From Actinomycetes bacterium (GTDB lineage: Bacteria; Actinomycetota; Actinomycetes; Propionibacteriales; Nocardioidaceae), in assembly GCA_023460975.1 (NCBI GenBank), contig JAEWOG010000076.1, forward strand, positions 1-64,000: DNA of 64,000 nt. The letters are read 5' to 3'. Below the pieces are notes generated by a model. The model was not told the DNA's origin. It saw nothing but the letters and a program-made list of their open reading frames with translations, and made no database searches. A program made the translations under genes and the position numbers. The number at the start of each line of letters is the position of its first letter. The stretch's first letter is position 1. Shown one piece after another: positions 1 to 7,186 of the stretch.

Positions 1-954
1 CGCGACCTCGAGTTCGTCCAGTTCCACCCCACCGTGATGTGGCTCGGCCCCGAGTCCCAGGGCCAGCAGCCGCTGATCTCCGAGGCGGTGCGCGGCGAGG
101 GAGCCTTCCTCGTCGACGGCGACGGCCGCCGCTTCATGCAGGGCGAGCACCCGCTCGCCGACCTCGCCCCCCGCGACGTCGTCGCCAAGGCGATCACCCG
201 CCGGATGATCGAGTCCGGCGAGCCGCACATGTGGCTCGACGCCCGCCACCTCGGCGGCGCGTTCTGGGAGAAGCGGTTCCCGACCATCCTCCGGGTCTGC
301 CGCGAGCACGGCGTCGACCCGGTCACCGAGCTCATCCCGGTCGCCCCCGCCCAGCACTACGCCTCGGGCGGCGTCGCGACCGACCTGTGGGGACGTACGA
401 GCGTGCCGGGCCTCTACGCCACCGGGGAGGTGGCCTGCTCCGGGGTCCACGGCGCCAACCGGCTGGCCTCCAACTCGCTGCTCGAGGGTCTCGTGTTCTC
501 GCGGCGCATCGCCAAGGTGCTGCCCCGGGAGCTGCGGGAGTGGTCCGATCCCGTCCGCGATGACCGTACGGCCGGCCTCGTCCCGGCGCACCTGCGTCGC
601 GAGCTCCAGCGGGTGATGACCGAGCGCGTGGGCGTCCTGCGTTCCGCGACCGGACTGGCGCAAGCCATCGAGGAGCTCGGCGACATCGCGGCGGCGGGCT
701 CGGACACCCCCCGGACCGACTCCTGGGAGACGACCAACCTCCTGGAGGTCTCGACCGCGCTCGCGTTGGCGGCGCTGCGCCGCGAGGAGACCCGCGGGTC
801 GCACTGGCGCGAGGACTTCGGCGAGCGTGACGACGACCGGTTCGGCGGCGGCCACATCGACTCGACGCTGAGGGCGGGGCGCGTCGAGCAGGCGTTCGTC
901 GCCGTCCCCGCCAGCGACCTGGGCTCCGCGCCCGCGACCCTGCCGGAGGCGTGA
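1..954 (+). CDS. nadB: L-aspartate oxidase, C-terminal part (5' end outside window)
   Basis: This is the C-terminal 317 codons of a flavoprotein that oxidises L-aspartate to iminoaspartate, the first step of de novo NAD synthesis. The reading frame is open from base 1. Visible family motifs are QFHPT at the left edge, RGEGAFLVD, the substrate/FAD region QHYASGGVATD, and GVHGANRLASNSLLEG, which is the typical NadB active-site block with its conserved Arg. The Ala/Glu-rich C-terminal helical domain follows. The stop overlaps the region just before nadC (1 base apart), so the two are translationally coupled. Fumarate reductase/SdhA relatives share the fold, but the nadC neighbour settles the call. 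Confidence 0.95.
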   Translation, partial: RDLEFVQFHPTVMWLGPESQGQQPLISEAVRGEGAFLVDGDGRRFMQGEHPLADLAPRDVVAKAITRRMIESGEPHMWLDARHLGGAFWEKRFPTILRVCREHGVDPVTELIPVAPAQHYASGGVATDLWGRTSVPGLYATGEVACSGVHGANRLASNSLLEGLVFSRRIAKVLPRELREWSDPVRDDRTAGLVPAHLRRELQRVMTERVGVLRSATGLAQAIEELGDIAAAGSDTPRTDSWETTNLLEVSTALALAALRREETRGSHWREDFGERDDDRFGGGHIDSTLRAGRVEQAFVAVPASDLGSAPATLPEA

Positions 955-955
955 G

Positions 956-1852
956 ATGACCCCGTACGAAGCTCTCCCCGCCGCTCTGCTCGCGGAGCTC
1001 GAGGACGCCGGACTCGACTCCCGGCGCCTGTATGCGCAGGTGCTGGACGCTCTCGGCGAGGATCTGGCGCAGGGTGGGGACACCACCAGCCTCGCCACGA
1101 TCGGTGCTGAGCAGTTCTCGACCGGCGAGTTCGCCGCCCGCGAGAAGGGCGTGGTCGCAGGGCTGGGCGTCGCTGCCCTCGTCTTCCACGTCGTGCTCGG
1201 CGACGACGTCACGGTCAGCGAACGCGTCAGTGACGGGACCCCCGTGGTCCCCGGCCAGCGGGTGATGGTCGTCCGTGGGCCCAGCCGCGGCCTGCTCACC
1301 GCCGAGCGGGTTGCGCTCAACTACGCCAGTCACCTGTCCGGCGTCGCGACGGCGACGTCGCTGTGGGTGGCGGCGCTGGAGGGCACCCGGGCTCGGGTGC
1401 TCGACACCCGCAAGACGCTGCCGGGCATGCGCCAACTCCAGAAGTACGCCGTGCGCTGCGGCGGCGGGGTCAACCACCGCTTCTCGCTGGGCGACATGGC
1501 GATGGTCAAGGACAACCACGTCGTGGCCGCCGGTGGCGTAGTGCCAGCGTACGAGGCGGTGCGCGCCGCGTACCCGGACCTGCCCGTCGAGGTCGAGGTC
1601 ACCGACCTCGACCAGCTGCGAGCGCTCCTGGCTGTGGGCTGCGACCGGATCCTGCTCGACAACATGCCGCCCGCGGTGATGGCCGAGGCCGTGGAGATCA
1701 CCGCGGGCCGAGCCGTCCTCGAAGCCTCCGGTGGCCTCACCCTGGAGCGCGCCCGCGTGGTGGGCGAGACCGGGGTCGACTTCATTTCCGTCGGCGCCCT
1801 GACCCACTCGGTGAAGGTCTTCGACCTCGGACTGGACCTGCACGAGGAGTGA
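956..1852 (+). CDS. nadC: Nicotinate-nucleotide pyrophosphorylase (quinolinate phosphoribosyltransferase)
   Basis: 298 aa, the usual family length. It converts quinolinate and PRPP to nicotinate mononucleotide, the third step of de novo NAD synthesis in the cytoplasm. Sequence support: an N-terminal domain with GEDLAQGGDTTS, the core TAERVALNYASHLSGVAT, the PRPP/quinolinate-binding block DTRKTLPGMRQLQKYAVRCG with its basic residues, MVKDNHV, ILLDNM and EASGG near the C-terminus. The ATG lies 1 base after the nadB stop and coaX begins 4 bases after its own stop, so the three genes form one operon. The upstream nadA expected by pathway is not in the window. Confidence 0.97.
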   Translation: MTPYEALPAALLAELEDAGLDSRRLYAQVLDALGEDLAQGGDTTSLATIGAEQFSTGEFAAREKGVVAGLGVAALVFHVVLGDDVTVSERVSDGTPVVPGQRVMVVRGPSRGLLTAERVALNYASHLSGVATATSLWVAALEGTRARVLDTRKTLPGMRQLQKYAVRCGGGVNHRFSLGDMAMVKDNHVVAAGGVVPAYEAVRAAYPDLPVEVEVTDLDQLRALLAVGCDRILLDNMPPAVMAEAVEITAGRAVLEASGGLTLERARVVGETGVDFISVGALTHSVKVFDLGLDLHEE

Positions 1853-1856
1853 CGCC

Positions 1857-2630
1857 ATGAGCCTGCTCACCGCCGACATCGGCAACGGCCGTACGACCCT
1901 GGGGGTCTTTGACGGCGATGAGGTCGTGGCCCACTGGCGGGTGGCCACCGATGAGCGGCGCACGGCTGACGAGTGGGCGGTCCTCATTCGTGGGTTGCTC
2001 GCCGAAGCCGCCATCACGCCGAGCGGGATTGCGGTGTGTGCGACGGTGCCCGCAGTGCTGGGGGAGTGGCGCGAAATGCTCGCGAGCCATTTCAGCGAGA
2101 TCGATTCGGTGATCGTCGAGCCCGGGGTGAAGACCGGAATCCCCGTCCTCATGGACAATCCCCGCGAAGTGGGGGCGGATCGCATCGTGAATGCGTTGGC
2201 CGCGCTCGAGACATTCGGGGGGCCGGCAATCGTCGTGGATTTTGGTTTGGCGACCACCTTCGACGTCGTCAATGCCGCCGGCCAATACATCGGCGGCGCG
2301 ATCGCCCCGGGCGTCGAATTGTCGCTTGAGGCACTGGGCAAGCGGGGCGCGCAGTTGCGCCTTGTCGAACTGGCTCGCCCGCGCAACGTCATCGCCAAGA
2401 ACACCGTCGAGGCATTGCAGTCGGGAATGGTCTTTGGTGTCGCCGCTCAGGTCAGTGGCATCGTGCAGCGAATGATTGCCGAACTCGGTGTGAGTCCCGA
2501 GACCGTGAGTGTGGTGGGCACGGGTCACCTTGCCCCACTGGTGGCTGAGGAAGTCGACTGTTTTACCGACCATGACCCGTGGTTGACGTTGCAGGGACTG
2601 CGCCTGGTCTTTGAGCGCAACATGCGCTGA
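1857..2630 (+). CDS. coaX: Type III pantothenate kinase
   Basis: 257 aa. It phosphorylates pantothenate in the first step of coenzyme A synthesis; type III enzymes belong to the ASKHA fold. Sequence support: the N-terminal phosphate loop TADIGNGRTTLGVFDGD, the substrate block GADRIVNALAA (about residues 104-114), the second phosphate motif VVDFGLATTFD and GGAIAPGVELS. It follows nadC by 4 bases, so NAD and CoA cofactor synthesis are co-transcribed here, an arrangement common in actinobacteria. The 3' half uses noticeably more A/T-ending codons (for example ATT, TTG, AAT) than its neighbours, which is mild and may only be local drift. Confidence 0.95.
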   Translation: MSLLTADIGNGRTTLGVFDGDEVVAHWRVATDERRTADEWAVLIRGLLAEAAITPSGIAVCATVPAVLGEWREMLASHFSEIDSVIVEPGVKTGIPVLMDNPREVGADRIVNALAALETFGGPAIVVDFGLATTFDVVNAAGQYIGGAIAPGVELSLEALGKRGAQLRLVELARPRNVIAKNTVEALQSGMVFGVAAQVSGIVQRMIAELGVSPETVSVVGTGHLAPLVAEEVDCFTDHDPWLTLQGLRLVFERNMR

Positions 2631-2756
2631 AAGTGCGCTTCGAAGGTCGCGCCTTGGCCCGGTTCTTGGGGAATGAGGTGCGGATATGACATTCTCGATA
2701 CCGACTAATCGGAGAACGTGAATTCTCCCACACCCATTCGGAATCAGGAGTCTCGC

Positions 2757-3080
2757 ATGGCGCAGAAGGTCAACATCATCCTCGTGGACGACATTGATGG
2801 GTCCGACGCGACCCAGACGGTCACGTTCGGGATCGACGGCAGCACCTACGAGATCGACCTCAATGACGGCAATGCAGAGGCATTGCGTTCCGCGCTGGCC
2901 GGATACGTCGGTCACGCCCGCAAGGTGACGGGTGGTCGTCGTACGGCTGCTCGCCGCTCCGCTGCAGGGCGCACCGACACCAAGGCGGTGCGCGAGTGGG
3001 CCCGCGCCAACGGTCACGAGGTCTCCGAGCGCGGCCGCGTGCCCGCTGACATCGTGGCCGCGTACGAGGCTGCTCACTGA
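2757..3080 (+). CDS. lsr2: Lsr2 family nucleoid-associated protein
   Basis: 107 aa, an H-NS-like DNA-bridging protein that silences AT-rich, often horizontally acquired DNA in actinobacteria. The N-terminal dimerisation part (VNIILVDDIDGSDATQTVTF, then GIDGSTYEIDL) and the C-terminal DNA-binding helices with an RGR AT-hook-like loop (SERGRVPADIVAAY) match the family closely. I chose the ATG at 2757 because AGGAG (2746-2750) sits 6 bases upstream and Lsr2 proteins begin MAQKV; the upstream ATG at 2718 would add 13 atypical residues. It is a stand-alone gene followed by a strong hairpin at 3113-3155. Confidence 0.97.
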   Translation: MAQKVNIILVDDIDGSDATQTVTFGIDGSTYEIDLNDGNAEALRSALAGYVGHARKVTGGRRTAARRSAAGRTDTKAVREWARANGHEVSERGRVPADIVAAYEAAH

Positions 3081-3112
3081 GCGTGTCGCACTGACTCTTC
3101 GTCACGCCGACT

Positions 3113-3155
3113 GACGCCGTCGCTGTTTCCCCGTGCGGGAACCGGCGACGGCGTC
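3113..3155 (+). terminator. Hairpin downstream of lsr2
   Basis: An 11-bp perfect stem, GACGCCGTCGC (3113-3123) with GCGACGGCGTC (3145-3155), has a nested TTCCC/GGGAA stem in its loop. There is no U-tract, as is usual in high-GC actinobacteria. It covers a possible GTG at 3133 and so argues against that start for the next gene. Confidence 0.7.
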
Positions 3156-3180
3156 GTCGTCTGCGTGGGAGCATCCGGGC

Positions 3181-5037
3181 GTGCCCAGTGACGATGCCGC
3201 CCCACCCCGCCCTCACGTGCTCGACCGACCCATCGTGGTCGTCGGGCCCCCGTGCTCGGGCTCGTACGCTCTGGTCCAGACGCTGCTGACCGCTCCCGGG
3301 ACCTGGGATGCGACCGGGGTCCTGGACGGCGTGCTGGCGGCTGCTTCGGGTGAGGAGCCCAGCGCGGAGGGTGACCGCCTCACGGCCGGCGCCCTGACCG
3401 ACGACGTACGCGAGCGGTGCCTCGATGCCTTGGCCGCAGCTCGTGCGGCGGTGGACACGACACGGTTCCCCAAGGACGCCACGCCGCGCATGGTGCTCGG
3501 GTCCCTGGGCGATGCGATCCGGGTGCCCTTCCTGGCTGACTTGCTCGGCGAGGCGACCTTCGTGCTTCTGCATCGTTCCTCGGCCTGGGCGATCGAGGAT
3601 GCCGTCCGGGCGTGGGAGATGGGCGCCGTCGCCCACCCTGGGGTTCCTGGCTGGTCCCTGACCCTGGTGCCAGGGTGGCGCGAACTGCTGGAGTTGGAGG
3701 TGCGTGAGCGAGCCGAGGAGCAGTGGGCCCGAGTCGCCCGGATCGCCCTGAACGACGTGGAGGCGCTGGGGCCGGAGCGCTGGGTGGCCACTGCTGTCGA
3801 CCAGATCATCGCCGAGCCGGAGAACGAGACCCAACGGATCTTTGCTCGCCTGGGGCTGGGGTGGCACACGGCGGCGACCCCCACCTGGCTGCACGCGGTG
3901 TCGTCGTTCGTCGAGACGCGAGCCGGTGAGGCGTCGCAGGGTGGGTTCACGGAACTGGACGAGCGGTTCATGGCCCATGTCCCTGCGGTCGCGGCGAGCA
4001 GCCTGCCGAGCAGCGCCGGTACGGGACTGACGGCGCTGGACTCCGGAATGGCCGCCCTGCTCCGCCAGCTCGGTGGCTCACTGCTGGTGACGACGTACCA
4101 GTCCAACCGGGTCATCTCCCTGCGGGTATCGCAGGGAGGCTTGGGGGTTCACCTGCGTGAGTTCGACCGGCCGATGGGGGTCGCGACCACGCCGGACGGC
4201 TTCGCGTTGGGGACCCGCTCGGAGGTGCTCGACTTCCGCGACTTCCCGGCCGTAGCCGAGACGCTGGACCCGCCGGGGTCGCACGATGCGTGCTACATGC
4301 TGCGCAACTCCCACGTCACGGGCGACATTGCGGTGCACGACCTCGAGATGGGCCGCGATGGCCTCTGGGTCGTGGCCACGGCCTTCAACTGTCTGGCGAC
4401 CCTCGACACGACGCACAGCTTCGTCCCCAGATGGATGCCGCCGTTCGTGTCGGGGATCGTGGCCGAGGACAGGTGCCACCTCAACGGGGTGGCGCTGGTG
4501 GACGGGGTGCCGCGCTATGTCACCGCGTTGGGGGTGAGCGACGTGGAGGGCGGGTGGCGCCCGGGCAAGGCCACCGGTGGGGTGCTGATGGAGGTGCCCA
4601 GCGGGGAGGTCCTCCTCGAGGGTTTGTCGATGCCTCACTCTCCGCGGTGGCACGAGGGCACGTTGTACGTGCTCGAGTCCGGCCGCGGACGGCTGCTGGC
4701 CTGCGATCTGGACAGCAGGACGACGCGGACGGTGGCGGAGTTGCCGGGCTTCACGCGGGGGCTGAGCTTCATGGGCCCCTACGCCTTCGTCGGCACGTCC
4801 CAGATCCGGGAGACGGCCACGTTCGGGGGTCTGCCCGTCGCCCAGAGGGGGCCCCTGCAATGCGGCGTGTGGGCGGTCGACCTCCGTACGCACAAGGTGG
4901 TGGCGTCGGTGACGTTCGCCGACCGCGTCCAGGAGCTCTTCGACGTGGCGGCGCTGGACGGGGTCCGACACCCGGAGGTGTCCGAGCCGGGCAGTGACCT
5001 GACCAGGAGGTCCTGGTACCTGCCCGGGCGCGGGTGA
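3181..5037 (+). CDS. Sulfotransferase-like / TIGR03032 (DUF4915) fusion protein
   Basis: 618 aa from the GTG at 3181. The N-terminal third looks like a sulfotransferase: VVGPPCSGSYALVQTLL resembles the 5'-phosphosulfate loop that binds PAPS, and RFPKDATPRMVLG plus FVLLHRSSAWAIEDAVRAW resemble the core and 3'-phosphate regions. From about residue 300 the sequence matches the TIGR03032 family of unknown function, a beta-rich, propeller-like domain (LLVTTYQSNRVI, DRPMGVATTPDGFALGT, HDACYMLRNSHVTGDI, CHLNGVALVDG, GFTRGLSFMG). The substrate is unknown. The frame is open back to a GTG at 3133, but that codon lies inside the lsr2 hairpin; GTGGGA at 3165-3170 is a weak ribosome site for 3181. Domain boundaries are by eye. 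Confidence 0.75.
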   Translation: MPSDDAAPPRPHVLDRPIVVVGPPCSGSYALVQTLLTAPGTWDATGVLDGVLAAASGEEPSAEGDRLTAGALTDDVRERCLDALAAARAAVDTTRFPKDATPRMVLGSLGDAIRVPFLADLLGEATFVLLHRSSAWAIEDAVRAWEMGAVAHPGVPGWSLTLVPGWRELLELEVRERAEEQWARVARIALNDVEALGPERWVATAVDQIIAEPENETQRIFARLGLGWHTAATPTWLHAVSSFVETRAGEASQGGFTELDERFMAHVPAVAASSLPSSAGTGLTALDSGMAALLRQLGGSLLVTTYQSNRVISLRVSQGGLGVHLREFDRPMGVATTPDGFALGTRSEVLDFRDFPAVAETLDPPGSHDACYMLRNSHVTGDIAVHDLEMGRDGLWVVATAFNCLATLDTTHSFVPRWMPPFVSGIVAEDRCHLNGVALVDGVPRYVTALGVSDVEGGWRPGKATGGVLMEVPSGEVLLEGLSMPHSPRWHEGTLYVLESGRGRLLACDLDSRTTRTVAELPGFTRGLSFMGPYAFVGTSQIRETATFGGLPVAQRGPLQCGVWAVDLRTHKVVASVTFADRVQELFDVAALDGVRHPEVSEPGSDLTRRSWYLPGRG

Positions 5038-5139
5038 ACCCCTGTGCCGCTGCGGCGCGTCTTGTGGAATCTCCTGCACGAGCCATGCGCGCACCCCTAG
5101 TTTCGATGCGCACGTCCATTCATCACGAGGGGATTCAAG

Positions 5140-6984
5140 ATGGGTCACAGACAACGTCAACGTCTTCTGCGCCGGAGGCGCGCAGCCGCGGCTGAGCAAC
5201 GTTCGCGCGGGGCGTCGCGCAATGCGAGAGTCACTGGAAGTGTTCTTGCGGTGGGAGTCGTTGCCGCGGGACTCGCCGCCGCTCCTGCCCAGGCAGCGAC
5301 CACCGGTGTCGAGGTCGTCCACGACCTTGCCCCTGGTGAGGAGAGCTCGAGCCTGCGCGAGTTCACCCCGATGGGCAACTCCCTCTACTTCCTCAAGGAG
5401 GACGAGGGCGTGGGGTCTGCCCCGAGCACCAGCAGCTTGTGGCGCACGACCAACGGGACTGCTGGTGCGGTGAAGGTGGACCTGCCCGGCCTCAACGAGG
5501 ACGACATCCGTCGGATGCACTCGAGTTCGGGTCACCTCTTCCTGGAGGTGCCGGCGAGCGGGAGCAACCAGCTGTGGTCCACGGACGGGACGAGCGCAAC
5601 CCAGCTCACGTCGTTCCCTGCTGGCTGGGGAGTCTCCAGCTACTACGACTCGGCGTACACGGCCGTCGTGGGCGGGACGCTCTTCTTCTCCGCCGGGGAG
5701 CCCGCACAGGGCACGGAGCTGTGGAAGTCCGACGGCACGGTGGCCGGCACCGCTCAGGTGACCGACATCAGCCCCGGGACTCTCAACGCCTACCCGCGCG
5801 ATCTGACGGTTGTCGGCTCAGCGGTCTACTTCTCCGCGCACGACAGCGTTCACGGCCGTGAGCTGTGGCGCAGCGACGGCACGGCCGCCGGAACGACGCA
5901 GGTGGCAGACCTCTGGCCGGGATCCAACGGCTCGTCTCCGAGGCACCTGACCGCGGCCGGCTCTCGCCTGTTCTTCACGGCGAACGACGGCTTGGGCGGC
6001 AAGCTCTTCACCGCAGAGGGCACCGCAGTCTCCAGTGGCTTCGATCCGTTGCCCGAGACCTTCGCCGACATCAGTTCCATCACCGCCATGGGCAACAACG
6101 TCGTCTTCTCCGGCGGAACGATCGAAGCCGCCGGTCTGTGGTTCAGCGATGGCACCGCTGCTGGAACGCGTGGGCTCACCTCGAGCGACGTGCGCCGCGT
6201 CGGGGAAGTCGCTGAGCTTCCGGGTGGCGCAGGCGTGGTGTTCCGTGCCGGCACCAAGGCATCCGGGTCCGAGTTGTGGCGCAGCGACGGCACCGCGGCA
6301 GGAACGGGTCAGGTCGCAGACCTCCGTCCGGGCGTACGGGGGTCGTTCCCCGCGCAGTTCACGCGTGTCGGCGCGTCGGTCTACTTCACCGCCGCCGACG
6401 GCACCCACGGCGAGGAGTTGTGGCAGACCGACGGCACCTCGGCGGGGACGGTCCTGGCCGCCGACATCTGGCCGGAGGCGTACAGCTCCGCCCCCTATGA
6501 CCTGCACGAGGTCGCTGGCCTGCTCTACTTCACGGGTGACGTGCAGGCCACTGGGCGCGAATTGATGCGCACCAGCCCCCTGCCGCCCCCGCCGCCCCCG
6601 CCGGCCGCCGACACCACGGTCTCCGGCTTCAAGGTGAGCGCGTCCAAGAAGCAGAAGCAGGGCAAGAAGATCGCGATCAAGGCCAAGGTCGGTGCCGCCG
6701 AGGCGGTGTCCTCCGTCCTCGCGGCGAAGATCTCCGTCAAGGGGGTCAAGAAGCCGATCAAGCTGAAGTCGCTCACCGTCTCCACGACGGCTGGTCAGAC
6801 GCTTGCCGTCAAGCTGAAGCCCTCCAAGAAGGCGTCCAAGGCGATCGCGAAGGCCATCGCCAAGTACCGCAAGGCGACCAAGAAGCAGCAGAAGAAGTTG
6901 CAGGTCAAGGCGACCCTCACGGTCACCGCGACGGACGCGGCCGGCAACACCACGACCAGCAAGGTCAAGGTCATCCTGGTCTGA
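5140..6984 (+). CDS. Secreted ELWxxDGTxxGT-repeat protein with Lys-rich C-terminal domain
   Basis: 614 aa. A basic N-terminus (RRRR) and a hydrophobic stretch ending APAQAAT at about residues 50-55 make a long signal peptide. The body carries repeats of ELW(K/R)SDGT(A/V)AGT followed by xxVxDxxPGxxxxxPxxLTxxGSxxYFSAxD; at least five copies are clear and two are degenerate (LWFSDGTAAGT, LFTAEGTAV). These ELWxxDGT repeats are known from secreted and surface proteins, and their function is not established. A PPPPPPP linker near residue 485 leads to a roughly 120-residue Lys/Ala/Val-rich domain, probably an Ig-like or wall-interacting module. GAGGGGA about 7 bases before the ATG supports the start. 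It is monocistronic, with a strong terminator following. Confidence 0.85.
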   Translation: MGHRQRQRLLRRRRAAAAEQRSRGASRNARVTGSVLAVGVVAAGLAAAPAQAATTGVEVVHDLAPGEESSSLREFTPMGNSLYFLKEDEGVGSAPSTSSLWRTTNGTAGAVKVDLPGLNEDDIRRMHSSSGHLFLEVPASGSNQLWSTDGTSATQLTSFPAGWGVSSYYDSAYTAVVGGTLFFSAGEPAQGTELWKSDGTVAGTAQVTDISPGTLNAYPRDLTVVGSAVYFSAHDSVHGRELWRSDGTAAGTTQVADLWPGSNGSSPRHLTAAGSRLFFTANDGLGGKLFTAEGTAVSSGFDPLPETFADISSITAMGNNVVFSGGTIEAAGLWFSDGTAAGTRGLTSSDVRRVGEVAELPGGAGVVFRAGTKASGSELWRSDGTAAGTGQVADLRPGVRGSFPAQFTRVGASVYFTAADGTHGEELWQTDGTSAGTVLAADIWPEAYSSAPYDLHEVAGLLYFTGDVQATGRELMRTSPLPPPPPPPAADTTVSGFKVSASKKQKQGKKIAIKAKVGAAEAVSSVLAAKISVKGVKKPIKLKSLTVSTTAGQTLAVKLKPSKKASKAIAKAIAKYRKATKKQQKKLQVKATLTVTATDAAGNTTTSKVKVILV

Positions 6985-7001
6985 GAACCACTCCGTACCA
7001 A

Positions 7002-7043
7002 CGACACGGCGGGTGGCTGCCCAGGCAGCCGCCCGCCGTGTCG
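7002..7043 (+). terminator. Strong intrinsic-type hairpin after the ELWxxDGT gene
   Basis: Two 20-nt arms, 7002-7021 and 7024-7043, pair with only one T-G wobble around a 2-nt CA loop. It insulates the secreted-protein gene from the clpC promoter region immediately downstream. Confidence 0.85.
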
Positions 7044-7059
7044 CGTTGGTGCCGGGCCT

Positions 7060-7076
7060 GTTCGCTGTGAGCGGAC
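7060..7076 (+). promoter_or_regulatory. Candidate ClgR operator upstream of clpC
   Basis: GTTCGC-TGTGA-GCG (7060-7073) matches exactly the published actinobacterial ClgR operator GTTCGC-N5-GCG, and the symmetric extension to GAC at 7076 makes GTTCGC/GCGGAC almost fully palindromic. ClgR activates clp and lon genes in Streptomyces, Mycobacterium and Corynebacterium. The site is 111 bases before the clpC start. Confidence 0.75.
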
Positions 7077-7094
7077 CGACTGGGGTTGTCGGCG

Positions 7095-7121
7095 GGAACA
7101 CGTAGGGTGGAGTCGGGCGTT
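7095..7121 (+). promoter_or_regulatory. Candidate SigR/SigH-type promoter of clpC
   Basis: GGAAC (7095-7099), 19 bases, then GTT (7119-7121) fits the thiol-oxidative/heat ECF sigma consensus GGAAY-N18/19-GTT. clpC is a known target of this sigma class in Streptomyces and Corynebacterium. A housekeeping-like TAGGGT (7103-7108) lies inside the spacer. This is sequence inference only. Confidence 0.45.
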
Positions 7122-7186
7122 GAGCCCTGTGTCCTCCTCTGCGCAGACCAGCGTGGAGCCGGACCCGAAGACGTAGAGGAGCGCAG

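Noticed and set aside
332..2404. 690-aa minus-strand ORF antisense to nadB-nadC-coaX
   Set aside because: A GC-skewed shadow frame: Arg/Pro/Ala-rich, no domain, and it opposes three certain genes.
3133..3180. GTG start at 3133 for the sulfotransferase fusion
   Set aside because: The codon lies inside the perfect lsr2 hairpin; the GTG at 3181 is better placed.
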